From the NCBI GenBank assembly GCA_022578965.1, contig MU400510.1:248001-312000 (forward strand): 64,000 bases of DNA, in the 5' to 3' direction. Every line of letters begins with the position of its first letter. Positions within the stretch are counted from its first letter, which is position 1. A program made the position numbers and the translations under genes. Positions 11,059 through 22,697 of the stretch are shown piece after piece. The notes beneath the pieces were generated by a model. The model made no database searches and was not told where the DNA came from. It worked only from the letters and a program-made list of their open reading frames with translations. The DNA comes from Xylaria sp. FL1777. Its lineage: Eukaryota; Ascomycota; Sordariomycetes; Xylariales; Xylariaceae.

Positions 11059-12684
11059 ACAGCGCATCACGTCACGTCATCAGTATGCATGAGACATAAT
11101 GGCGATGATAGCGAGCCAGGAGAGGGATCCAACGATGATACCGTTTATGCACTCGTGTTTGCAGAGCAGGTCGTCCAATAGGATTATTTTCTGTGGAAGT
11201 AGGGCCGGGCGAGAAGCGGACCAGGCGATTAGAGGTGAATTAATCAGACAATCGCTGAGTGCTGGAAAGGGGCAAGTGCCAAGCAGCATACATCATCGTG
11301 ATGATGACATAAACTGAACAAGTATCTGCATCTGGGATGATGCCCTCCACAGCTACCTAAGTATGTAGGTAGAAAGCACGGCTGTGGGTTTTGATGGGTT
11401 GGTTGTAAGTGCTTCGCTCCCGCAGCTCCCACAGCTCCCACAGCGATGCCTACCCTCCCTACATTGTGCAGGTGCTTACTGAGTAGGTAGGTACGGGTCC
11501 TGGCTGCAAACGTCAAGGCACGGCTTCTTTAAAAGGACCGGGCAAATGAGGTGTCTGTATTTAATCTTGACATGTACGTATCTGTACATAGGTACCTACT
11601 GCTGCATACGCTATGTACCTACCTAGTAGCATACCCCAAATTCAATCAGACTCAACAATCCAGATGTCTGCAGTGCTCTAGTGTACCTAGGTAAAATTCA
11701 CTGCGTGAGACATGTATGCGTAGGTAAGTATGTATATGTAAGTATGCAGGCAGTCCCTGTCGAGAGGACCAGAGAAAGGGTATGCTATGTACCATAACTC
11801 TACTTTGCTAGGAAGCAGGATCAGCCAGTGTGGATGTGGGCTGAACAGAGGAATATCGTACTCCACCTAAGAACCGAAGTCTCTACTGCGTAGGAGGAAT
11901 AACATACTTAACGATGCTACTATGTCGTATACATACAATGTATAATGCACAGACCTGACAATAGCGCTCATGGCTATAGTGTAGAGAGTAGCGCAAGGAT
12001 TTGATGGTTACGAGCAGCAGGTTACATACTGTACTGCGTAGGTGTCTAGGATGCTCACATACCTGATTTGATACCTTCTTACACCTTTGCCTAGCATGAA
12101 GTTGGCATATTTCTTATATGTTACACCACTACTTAAACCACCACTAAACCTAGTGATATAATAGATGTCTTCGTCAATAGGCAGGTCCTTTATCTACCAA
12201 TAACACAGAGGAGGCTAGCTGGGGGGCGACGAAATAAAGTTAGAGGGCAGCCAACTAACAGGCCTACCTTACCTACACTATGCAGTACTTAAGTATATAC
12301 ATACGCATATGTATATGCTCTTGTCGATTGCGTACTACCTCTCATATGTAGGTCTTTAGACTACTGTTAGTAAGTAGTTTGGTTCGCGATCCATTAATGA
12401 CACCGCATACCGCTGTACTACACTGCAGGCCATTCCCTGTGAGACAGGGATGGAGTTTCGTAGCTAACAAGCTTTTGAGATATATGCTGTACGCAGAGTG
12501 AGCTCTGCCACAGCATTGCGCATGAAGGGAACAGTCTCGCCCTTTAGTAGGTACCTACTAGCTAGCCTACTCTCTATGTTTTCTGTTAGTAGGTGCTTTT
12601 CATAGTACCTGAGTATTGTTATTAAGGAGAAAGCTGATTATAAGTAAGTAATAAGTAGGTAGATACCCAGTACAGTAACTTCTT

Positions 12685-12713
12685 TACCTACCTACCTACC
12701 TACCTACCTACCT
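12685..12713. repeat. TACC tetranucleotide microsatellite
   Basis: About seven uninterrupted TACC units. It is the longest pure run of the motif that is scattered through the surrounding intergenic DNA. Confidence 0.9.
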
Positions 12714-13761
12714 GTATAATTAATTGCCTGATAAGAGTGAACGGAGCACAGCTACTGTAGTGTAGGTACTTTATACATACATGGATGGTAGGTAGTCGAA
12801 ATCGGCTCGGGATTCATACCGCCCCCCACCCCCACCCCCGGTTTCTAGCCCAGTTCAACCGGGAGATACCCAGACACAGTACCAGCACTGTACAAAAATT
12901 CCTTCAAATCTCGCCAATATGACTGGTCTTGAGGCAATTCAATTGGAAATTGAAGGGAGAATTCTCGGAGATACCTCTCTTCTCCACTGCACTACAGCAA
13001 TACTGGTACGCTACTGCAGTCTAAATAAAGTGGGACGCAAAAAAATGTCAAAGTTGAATTTCACTCATAAGCATTATCCGTTGGATCCATGAATTAATTA
13101 AGTACTAGTTAGTCATCAACAAACCTACCCACATATACTACATATATTATCGAGAGACCTATGGCATGTATGCATATAGGTCTGTCTCCTTAATTTCGAG
13201 GTGATCGAAACACTGCACTTATACAGAGATGTAGGCGGACGCACTACAATAGTAGGTAAGGTAGTGTGCATACATATACTTAAGTAGGTAGTGTAGATAT
13301 GTTCTTACGCATAGGTATATACTATGTAGGTTTATGGGTACCAGGAAAGATTGGAGCAAAGGCAAGGCATGTCCGCTCCCTTGCCGCCATGCTAACCAAT
13401 TCTAGATATTCTGCTCCTGTTCACCAGCGCACACGCACCTACGCATACACATACACATAAGTACAGCACGTAGTCACGCGTTTCCTCGTTGGTGGGTGAG
13501 ATGTGCGGCCCCATCTTTTCTCCAACTTACCCGTATTGTACATGCTAATCTGCATAGAAGATTACCCACACCCGTCCACTCTCGTCTTGTCCCAAACCGT
13601 CTACCTATATCCCACTACTACCTTAGTAGTATATGTACCTCTCTACGCAGTAGACTACCGTTTCACTCTCTGTTTTCCACGTTAATCCCCCATTGCGCGT
13701 GGCTTGCTTAGTGTACCGGCACTGCAATACATCTTCTGCGTGCTACCATATCCTGCAGTTA

Positions 13762-13812
13762 GAAAGAAAAAAAGAGAGAGTGAGGGAGAGAGAGAAAAAG
13801 GAAAAAAAGAAG
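13762..13812. repeat. Purine-rich (GA/A) low-complexity tract
   Basis: Almost pure A/G on the plus strand with GAGA and AAAAA runs. It lies about 0.9 kb before the Zn2Cys6 gene start and may be part of its promoter. Confidence 0.75.
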
Positions 13813-14110
13813 CCAATTAGTTGCTCCGCTCAGCCGGAAACGCCAGCAACCGACCGGCGGAGAGACTGACACATACTTATGAGTAGTATGTACATATACG
13901 CAGTAGACCCAGCAATACTTTGCCTATTACACCCCATCCAGCCAGTATAGGATAGACGGGCGTACCGAGGTTAGGGTGGCGACAGCGCAGGCCTTCCAGG
14001 GTAGGTAGTTGTTTTTGTTCTTAGCTTTCCAATCATGCGGCGTCTAATCGTCGGGGTGTTTCATTAGTCTACGCTTACTTACACGACCTTCACCAACCTG
14101 CCATCCTGCC

Positions 14111-14134
14111 AGCCTACCAGCCTACCAGCCTACC
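14111..14134. repeat. Three tandem AGCCTACC units
   Basis: Three perfect 8-bp units in the pyrimidine-rich leader or promoter of the downstream transcription-factor gene. Confidence 0.8.
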
Positions 14135-14463
14135 AGCACACTAGACTTCTGCCCTGTCGACCTCCATCCTGCCTAAGCCTCTCTCTCTCTACCCCACAGG
14201 ATTTCCCCCGACCACGCAATCCACACAATCCTCACAATCCACAGGAACCAGCATCCTTGCTTACATCGGTTTTTCTCTTAAAGAAACGCCCGTTGTTGCC
14301 GGCCACTCACTGCACCTCTGCGTCGGTCACATTACCACATTCACACTCTTATCTTCCTTGTCGAATCTGCGACACCCTGCTTTGCTCTGCTCATCCTCTT
14401 ATTCGCCTCGCCCGCGCCCCGTGAGCGAGCATGCTGTCTCGACCGTAAATCTCGTCGACTGTC

Positions 14464-14643
14464 ATGACACGCTTGCCCACCAGCCTACGGCCCCTGGTTT
14501 CTTACGCCTGGATGACCGAGAGTGTGACGGCTGAATATCTAGTCACGCCGGGCCCGTTCAAGAGTTGTCGGCCTCTTCCCGCAGAGCGACGTCTAGAAAC
14601 CAAAGCTCAAGGAGGCGGCGCATGGTCGCCCGCTGTAGAGTAG
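14464..14643 (+). promoter_or_regulatory. 59-codon upstream ORF in the leader of the Zn2Cys6 gene
   Basis: ATG at 14464 opens a 59-codon frame that ends with TAG at 14641-14643, 38 nt before the main ATG at 14682. A second, 5-codon ORF (ATGCTGTCTCGACCGTAA) lies at 14431-14448. If the transcript starts upstream, as the long pyrimidine-rich leader suggests, ribosomes would meet both before the main start. Translational control is inferred. The peptide resembles nothing I know. Confidence 0.45.
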
Positions 14644-14681
14644 GAACGCGCTCGCATTGTTAATCTTAATCCTCCATCCCG

Positions 14682-17600
14682 ATGACTGAAGAGGGTGGAA
14701 CTATCTATGTAGCGATGTCATCGGACCAGTCATGCCGCAAGAGCTCGTCGTTCCCTGCTGGTGTAGATGGTGTGCAGACTGCCCATGAACCCTCGCCTCA
14801 ATCAAATCGGATCGATTCCACCGACTTGAACGGTTTCTCGCTACATAGTGACCACGGTGATCTCAATGGTGACGTTGCTACCCATGGGTTACTTGAGACT
14901 TCGCAATTCCCTGACTTCACGTTCCCCTTTCAAGAACTCAACGAGGAAGGTCACATGTTATCTCTTGATGGCCATGCGACGGATCTGTTTGCTAGCCCCG
15001 ATCCCGGCTCAAACCCGTCAGTTGGGGAGAGGAAGGGTTCGACGACGGCGGGCCGCCAGGACGGTCCAAATTCCGTGGCTCAAGCCTCGCTGAAGAGGCC
15101 TCATAGTATCGACGAGTCGGAAGATGGTAGCCAGGAAAGCCCCCATGATGGCCATAATTCGCTAGAGGATAACATGTCGGATGATTTTGGTCTTTCTGCT
15201 GCTGCGCCCGGCGACGGTACCGAGTTAGGAGGCAAGTTAAAGGAGAATAAGACGGACCCTACGCCAGCTTGGAGTGAATTGAAGACCAAGGCAGGCAAGG
15301 AGAGAAAGCGGCTACCGCTGGCGTGTATTGCTTGTCGGAGGAAGAAGATTCGTTGTTCTGGAGAGAAGCCAGCATGCAAGCATTGCCTTCGCTCACGAAT
15401 TCCTTGTGTATACAAAGTTACCACTCGGAAGGCCGCCCCGAGGACCGATTATATGGCCATGTTAGACAAACGACTCAAGAGGATGGAAGATCGAATCATC
15501 AAAATCGTGCCAAAGAGTGAGCAAGATACATCGGTTAGCAATGTAGTCCGCGGTGTGGTCAAACCTGTGCTGCCGGGGACCCTCTCCCAAAACAAGCAGC
15601 AATCGGGCAAGAAACGTGTGGCAGATGAGGCGTTTGGGGCCGAGCTAGAGCACTGGGCTCGTGGTTCAACGAGACCAAGGTTGGATAGTTCAGGTAAGCC
15701 TACGTCGTTGCAGGTACAGGAGGCGGAGGAAAGCAAGCTACTATTTGAAGGTGCAGAGTCACTTCCTCCTAAAGATATTCAGGAACACCTAGCCGAGGTC
15801 TTCTTCGACAATATCTATGGACAGGCTTATCATTTACTCCATAAGCCAAGCTATATCAGAAAACTAAAGTATGTATAACATTTTGCACTTCTAGTAGTCG
15901 GTTTACTAACAATCTTGATAGGGCGGGAACCTTGCCGCCAGTCCTGGTACTTTCTGTGTGCGCCGTCTCCGCGAGGTTCTCTACTCACCCAAGATTTGGC
16001 ATGAACAATAACTTCCTACGTGGAGAGGAATGGGCTGCGCCAGCCCGGGACATCGTGATTCGAAGGTACGAATGGCCAAATATAACCATCTTAACGTGCC
16101 TGCTTCTCCTCGGCTTGCACGAATTTGGGACATGCCATGGTGGCAGAAGCTGGTCTCTAGGTGGACAGGCTACCCGAATGGCCTTTGCACTACAGTTACA
16201 CAAGGACCTGGAGTATGACCCCATGCGACAGAACCCGTCTACCCAGCTCAGTTTCATAGACAGAGAGATTAGGAGGCGGACGATGTGGGCTTGTTTTTTG
16301 ATGGACCGGTTCAATTCCTCTGGCACGGATCGGCCAATGTTTGTCAAAGAGGAAACCATCAGAATACAGTTGCCTATCAAAGAAAAACTATTTCAGCTCG
16401 ATATGCCCGGGCCAACAGAAGACCTACAAAGTCGAGTTCCCCATCCAGTACCCACGGATGAGGGCCAACTTTCTGACGCCAAGGACAATATGGGCGTAGC
16501 AGCTTACATGATACGCGCTATTGCGCTGTGGGGGAGAATTATCAGTTTCTTGAATCAAGGCGGGAAAGAGATCGACGAATTTTCTATGTGGGATACTGAC
16601 TCTGGGTATGCTAGTCTTCTCAAACAGGCCGAAGAGTTTCCGGACAACCTCCCAGACGGACTTAAGTACAGTGCCGAAAATCTTCACTTACACAAAACGG
16701 AGGGAATGGCGAACCAGTTCCTCTTTTTACACATATCAGTCCAGCAAAATATATTGTTTATGAATCGCTTCGCGGTGTCCTCTCCGAGCGGCGGTTCCCA
16801 GGCCGATGTCCCGCAAACATTTGTAACACAAGCTGGTTCGAGAGCTTTCGCTGCAGCAAATAAGATATCCGAACTACTCAATGACGCAGAACTATACATG
16901 ATAGCAGCCCCTTTCGTCGGTTACTGCGCATTTTTGTCAAGCACTGTGCATATCTTTGGGATTTTTTCAGGGAACGCCGCCGTGGAAACAGCAGCTAAAA
17001 GAAATCTTGCAACAAATGTCAAATTTCTCCATAAGATGAAGCGTTATTGGGGAATGTTTCACTTTATGGCGGAGAATCTCCGTGAACAGTACAAGACTTG
17101 CGCTGATGCGGCGAGGCAAGGAACACCAGCGAACGAGAACTCTACGTCTTCGCCCATATTCCAGTATGGCGACTGGTTTGACCGATACCCGCACGGTGTG
17201 TCGCAGACTGAGTATGTGGAACCCGCTTCGGGTAAGAAAAAGGAGACAGGTGACGACGGTGTTCTGGAGCAAAAGCCTGAGCTGCATACTGTTGAAGAGT
17301 TTTTCACACAACTCTCACCACCGCCGAGTACAAATGAGGGACGGGAACCTGCCGGACCTAGCAGACCACCTCTTACGAAACGTAAGTCTTTAGCTAGGAA
17401 AGGAAGCAACGCACGAGCCGAACAGCAACAACAACTTGAGCCCCTCCTTACCGACCTGAATAACGCCAGCCTTCCTGAGCAAATCCAGCAACGGATTCAG
17501 CAAGCACAACAGCAGCAGGCCCAGCGCAACTTTCGCTTGGGCGCTCAGGCCAATGGTCCAGCCTCTCTTCACCGCCTATCTCATGCGCGGGTACGATCAC

Positions 17601-18106
17601 ATTCTGCCGCCGCCGCCAATTATCATGCGATGTCTCCTATCTCCCCTGTCGTCGGCGGGTTTCCACATGGGCTCCATGGCCATGGGCATCATTACCCTGC
17701 CGCACTCTATAACCAGGACCTTTTCAGCTTATCACTAGCAAATCAGGCTGGCCTGCTACCGCAACTAGACCGTCAACTTGTATTTAATGCGTATGGCGGA
17801 CTAGACCCCACTACTATTAGTGGTCCTGAGGCGCTGATGGATTGGGATGCTTTGGCGGGCCACGCTTCTGGTGCGGGTGGGAGTAATAACACGAATGGTG
17901 TGAATGGCGTGAATGGCTCCCGAGACGAGCAGGTCTTGCACGATGGTTTACCTGCTAGTTTCGTCCCCGAGCCGAGTTCGGCATGGTTTATGCCGTTTAA
18001 CATGGAACCACCTGAACTGGGTCAAGATCTAGGAAATGGGATGGCCGATACGTTTGGGATGTTCAGTCCAGGAGGCTCGCTGGGGTTGCGACGTGGTGGC
18101 CGTTAA
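14682..18106 (+). CDS. Zn2Cys6 fungal-specific transcription factor with middle homology region
   Basis: Two exons, 14682-15868 and 15922-18106, encode 1123 residues. The 53-nt intron has a GTATGT donor, a TACTAAC branch site and a TAG acceptor; splicing joins IRKLK to AGTLPPV inside the regulatory domain. The zinc cluster is a perfect C-X2-C-X6-C-X6-C-X2-C-X6-C with cysteines at 215, 218, 225, 232, 235 and 242, followed by a basic linker and a short helical stretch. The fungal_trans-type domain runs from about residue 365 to 700 and includes the hallmark RRRTMWACFLMDR. The N-terminus is acidic and Ser-rich. The C-terminal third holds a Gln-rich tract and an Asn/Gly repeat, typical of activation regions. 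It should be a nuclear DNA-binding regulator, but I cannot name the ortholog or target genes. The long leader carries upstream ORFs. Confidence 0.92.
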
Positions 18107-19249
18107 TGATTTTGGTCGATACTCTTGAAAACGATTTGGGCGGCTGTAGTCTTCGTTATTCATTCTCATCAACTCGCGGTGTCTCGAGTTGCGCATATTA
18201 TACCCTTTTCATTATACGCAAAACGTTCAGCTATTTTGTACCATCAGGGTCGTCGCATTTAGACTGGTACTAAGTCATTACATTCAACATTCTGGAGCTT
18301 TGGGGTGGAAATCGTGTCTATTGTGAGGTCATCAGCGTGGTCTCGCGTCATCTCCCAACTTACCCGTCTATCCGGTTGTGGAAACGGACAGACGAAATGA
18401 TGAATCGAAAACTGTTTTGCGAGACGGGTCTATTCTCAGGATACGGTCGGCATCTCAGATGTAAATGGACGCATATATAAGAATAAAAATAAACCAATAG
18501 GCCATGGAAATGGATAAGAGGAATCGTAGCGAGGAAACTCCCTTCATGTCATCTTCATAGCATACAGCGAAGACAAAAACGAAGTTGAAAAAAAAAAGGT
18601 AAATGAGAAAAAGACAGCGAACACAAAATTCCGGCAGTCGAATGTAAAGTCGCCTGTCAAGAGGCCAATTATTGATCCGAGAGTTCTGTCAAAGACCCGA
18701 CCGATGTCTTCGCGAGCTGAAAATATCCCGAACCTATAACCTATGCATAGTAGACAGACCCATCAGATGACATATGACAAGAATATCGGTAGCTAGGTAG
18801 ATTCCGTCCTCCGTAATACAAATGCCTTTTTTTTTATGATTTGCCGTGAATTGTATGTGTTGTACGCTACACTGCGCCGTGTGCCGTGAGTCGAATTGTA
18901 GTGGGCCTGACAAATGGTACGATATGAGGCCACGGGGATCCAGCTCCTTCGGCACAGCGCATCGGCTTTTTCGAAATAGTCTTGCTACGGCGGATTCTAT
19001 ATTTCAGCCCCCGAGACTTTCTTCGCTTTCCGCGTCTTGCCGCGTTCGCGGCGGAAGGGATCGGGAAGGCTGTTCTGGCCGTGGCACATCGCATGACGTC
19101 GTGACAACTTTCAGGTGAGCTGTAAGTGTAGATATGAATTTTGATGCTTGGATTCTCGCCTTCTCGTCCTTTCATTGGGTATCTACATCTCATACCGATA
19201 CATCTGGTTGGCTATTCTAGGGAGTTGTTGTACAAAGTCGTCCATGAAT
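18107..19249. other. Intergenic region between convergent genes
   Basis: This 1.1-kb stretch lies between the convergent transcription-factor and KRI1 genes, so it should contain both 3' UTRs. It is A/T-rich with poly-A and poly-T runs near 18587 and 18829. No gene is recognisable. Confidence 0.5.
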
Positions 19250-21231
19250 CTACTCTGCGGCGGCGGTCTCCTTCCCCTTGCCTTGCTTCTTCGGCCGTGA
19301 CCGCTTGCGCTTCTTCTTCGAGCCCTCAATAATATTACCATCATCCTCGTCATCAACAGCAAATGGCTTTTCCTTCTCAAGCTTGCCAAAATTCAGTGCC
19401 GGCGGTTCCCGCTCGAATTCAGGACCGAAAGTATCCTTACGCCACTGCCGTAGCCGGGCCTTCTTACCAAGCCTCTTGCGATCTTTCGACTGCTTTTCCG
19501 GATCTCGCCAGTGTGCGAGCTTCTTTAGGCCCGCGAAGCTGTTCAGGTCCGCATCTGATGCCATGAGGATGTCGCGCGTTGTGAGACCGAATGTTTCGGG
19601 TTTCGTTTCCATATATCCGAAGCTAGGTAGACCTGTATTCTTCGAGGATGTAGCACGATTCAGTATCTCCGGATCTTCTAGACTCATGTGTGCATCGACA
19701 AGGGCTTCTAGCTTTGCGCGCTCCTTGCGAGCTTCATTTTGACTCGCCAGTCGCTCCTTCTTCCGCTCCTTCGTAGTCTTCTGTCGCTTAGCCGCTGGAG
19801 CAACTTCATCCTCTTCTGACTCCCCAGCTGCCTCATCATCTGTGAGCGTGAACTTGGGGTGATCCTCGTCGTCAAAGTCGGGAATAAGGTGTTTGATGTC
19901 GATGTCGTCGTCCCATTTCGGTTTCTTGACCTTCTTCTTTTTCGATCCTTCAATGCCGTCCTCATCATCAAAGTTTTCGTCCACTTCAGCGTAGTATTCG
20001 TCGTTGAAAAACTTATTCATTTCTTCCTCCCATTTGTCGTTTTCCCAAGCGGCCTCGAGTAATTTCTGCCATTCTTCATCCTTCAGCACTTTGCCCCTGA
20101 GACCTGCAGCCTTTTTGACCTTTTCTAGTTTGTCCTCGGCTTCTTCTATTTTCAATCTTCGCAAGCGAGCACGCTCCTCTTTTCTTTGCTTCTTCTCTGC
20201 GTCTTTCTTCTCCTTCTCGAGCTCTCGTTGGCGTTTTCGTCCAGTTTTCTCTTCTCTCCTAACGGAAATAGAAGTAGTAACGTCACGAGCATATGACCTT
20301 AGGACCTCATTGCTCTTGTTAGGATCTTCGAAGCGCATGTTGTATGCTACTTCCCATTCATCTGCCTTTTCATCTTCGTCTTCGTCAGATTCGAAGGGTT
20401 GCCATCCACTGCCTTCCCCTTGAGCCCAAGCACGGGAAGCCAGGAAATTGGAGAGGAAAAGCTCGGGGTCTTTATCAGCTTCCTTGATATCGGGTATCGA
20501 AACTTTGACCTTCGCTGCTCGTGACGGGTGAACACCGTCCGCCGAGGCCGTTTTAGTTCCCTCTTTGGCCTTCATGAAACCTTCATCTCCGTCGCTTTCT
20601 TCCTCGTCACCAGCGGCTCTTAGCTGTGCTTGAATTTCATTTTGAAGAGACTTTTTTAGATCATCTTGCTCTTCTGTGTATGTCTGCGGTTGCGCGTCTT
20701 GGTCCTGATCGTCGGCGCCCGTATCACCACGCATAAACTTTTCTCGATGGTAGTCTTGAAGGAAAACGGGCTTTTCTTTCTTTGTTTTCGAGGCAGCAGA
20801 CTCGGCGGGCGGATCTTCGTCTATGGGTGTGTAGAAGGTCGACTTCCCGTCATATACCCGGGGATCTTTGTTTTTGATAGCTTGCAGAGTAGCGGATATT
20901 TGGGCGTCGAGCTCTTCGGTCGCTAGAAAGCCGTCATCATCCTCTGTCTCATCCGAAGAAGACCCGTCTTCATCTTCGTCATCGTCTCTGCCTTTCGAGT
21001 TGCCGCTACTGGGTTGGTTTGCTTTGTACTTTTCCTCCACTAGAACAAATTAGCTTTCAAGACAGGAGCAGGCTGGTATAGATTGAACCTACATCTGTGA
21101 AGTTCTTCGCGCTTCTTGTTATGTTCGAAACGTTTTGCGTATTCATCGTTGATCTTGAGGTCTGCGCCACCGTCCGAGTCATCGTCACTGTCATCGAACA
21201 AGACCCTGCTGCGGGCCTTTGCAGACGCCAT
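19250..21231 (-). CDS. KRI1: KRI1-type ribosome biogenesis protein
   Basis: Two exons on the minus strand, 21231-21093 and 21039-19250, encode 642 residues. The 53-nt intron (GTAGGT donor, CTAAT branch, CTAG acceptor) joins KKREELHR to LEEKYKAN, a junction typical of Kri1. Kri1 binds Krr1 in the nucleolus and is needed for 40S subunit assembly. Visible family marks are the LKINDEYAKRFEHNKKREELHR start, long acidic and basic coiled-coil-like stretches (about 230-340), the region around FNDEYYAEVDENFDDEDG, and the C-terminal block with TRDILMASDADLNSF and KLAHWRDPEKQSKDRKR. It ends in a Lys/Arg-rich tail that looks like a nucleolar signal. It is divergent from the RAB5 gene across 625 bp. Confidence 0.92.
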
Positions 21232-21856
21232 ACTAGAGGTAGGGTGCTAGACGTAGAGACGTAGACGTAGTAAGCCTTGTTTCTCTGCGTAGGTCGTGGT
21301 AGTTTCAGGTGGCTTTTTTGAAAATAGGACGAGGAATGCGAGGGATACAAGGGAGTTGTACGTGTCCAATTCCCTTCAGCTACCAAAAAAAGGATGCACT
21401 GCGGAATTGGGAAGCTCTCTCTTCAACTTTTTTTTTCTGCCGCTGTTTCGCTGGCGGGGCGGTTCGACTTTGGCAGCCGCTAGTTTGTGCTAATGCACGC
21501 TTGTGTAGGCGGTGTCGGTCCGCTGATGTTCCGATGCTGCCTGCACTAGCCCATCTGCGATCTAGCGTTCCAGCATTACCTACCTCTTGCAACTGTCGGC
21601 CCCTGCCCGTCACTACCTCACTACCTGCCTACCTCCTCCAGCTCCCGTCCTAAGCGTCGTCATTCGACCATTCGACATCCATCAAGACCTCAGGTCTCCA
21701 GCATTTCCTGTGGGCTCTTACCGAAACAGCCACACCTATTCCGTCCCAGTCTGTTGCCTGGCATCCTACACCGTGGCCACATCGTTCTATTTGAAGCTTT
21801 CCGTTTCCACTTAATCTTCTACTCGCTGGCGACCCTCCTACAGTTCCGTTGACGAT
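21232..21856. other. Divergent promoter region KRI1/RAB5
   Basis: The 625 bp between the two starts are rich in pyrimidine tracts toward the RAB5 start (CTACCTCCT, CTTGCAACT), as expected of a fungal leader. No RNA gene or repeat array is seen. Confidence 0.5.
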
Positions 21857-22697
21857 ATGGCCGACTCGAATGCCCCCAAACCAAGCAGCAGCGTGAAGCT
21901 GGTGCTGCTTGGTGAAGCAGCTGTCGGAAAGGTACAACAGTTCCAACTACAGCTCAGCTTGATGCATGGATACTGATATAGCACTTTTACGCTAGTCTTC
22001 GTTGGTCCTGCGATTCGTCAACAATGATTTCCAGGAGAACAAGGAACCCACAATTGGCGGTATGTCGCAAATCTCGCCGTCGAACATTTGCATCCACTCG
22101 GTTGCGCTAACATGAGAATCCCTTTCAGCCGCCTTTCTGACCCAGAAGTGCAACCTTCCCTCACGGACGATCAAGTTTGAGATCTGGGATACCGCTGGAC
22201 AAGAACGATTTGCCTCGCTCGCGCCCATGTACTATAGGAATGCCCAAGCTGCCCTCGTCGTCTACGATCTCACCAAACCTACATCCCTGGTCAAGGCTAG
22301 GCACTGGGTAGCCGAGCTCCAGAGACAAGCATCACCTGGCATTGTCATCGCTTTAGTTGGTAACAAACTCGATCTTACAAACGACGGCGAATCAGGGCGG
22401 GGCGATCGTGATAATGAAGGTGTTGAAGGCGAGGACTCTGGAGATGCTCGAAAAGTGTCAACCGAGGAGGCTAAGTCGTACGCTGAGGAGGAAAGTCTTC
22501 TCTTCTTCGAAACCAGCGCCAAGACTGGTTACAACGTCACAGAAGTGTTCACGGCCATCGCAAACGCTATCCCAGAAACATCGTTAAAAAGCACGAGAGG
22601 TCCCGGGGCATCGAATGCCGTCAGTCGAGGTGGAGAGGAGCAGAGGGTAAACCTTAACGGCCCCAGAGAGGCGGCCAAGGACGGTTGTGCTTGCTAG
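21857..22697 (+). CDS. Rab5-family small GTPase (Vps21/Ypt52 type)
   Basis: Three exons, 21857-21931, 21996-22059 and 22129-22697, encode 235 residues. Introns of 64 and 69 nt split the P-loop GEAAVGK/S (19-26) and the switch I region at TIG/AAFLTQK. Other G motifs are [14 protein letters not shown] and ETSAKT. The sequence after switch II ([23 protein letters not shown]) is diagnostic of Rab5. The C-terminus CAC is a double-cysteine geranylgeranylation site. Rab5 proteins direct endocytic vesicle fusion on early endosomes. An acidic Gly/Asp/Glu insert of about 25 residues follows NKLDL; yeast Ypt52 also has extra sequence here, so this may be the Ypt52-like paralogue, but I cannot decide. 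The first exon is short but fits the frame exactly. Confidence 0.94.

Larger units (their letters stand above)
8033..14463. other. Long gene-poor intergenic region with TAGGTA/TACCTA-type repeats
   Basis: More than 6 kb lie between the separase stop and the leader of the Zn2Cys6 gene. Only short ORFs (under 100 codons) occur and none resembles a known family or shows a convincing splice pattern. From about 11.3 to 13.4 kb the DNA is dense in TAGGTA, GTAGGT, TACCTA and TACATA motifs in both orientations. The last ~900 bp become pyrimidine-rich and probably hold the promoter and 5' leader of the transcription factor. I see no transposase, reverse transcriptase or long terminal repeat. Confidence 0.6.

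Noticed and set aside
12685..12713. Possible interstitial telomere repeat
   Set aside because: The unit is TACC/GGTA, not TTAGGG/CCCTAA, and it belongs to the local TAGGTA motif field.
20004..20423. 139-codon plus-strand ORF rich in Ser/Phe
   Set aside because: Antisense shadow of the Lys/Glu-rich coding of KRI1.
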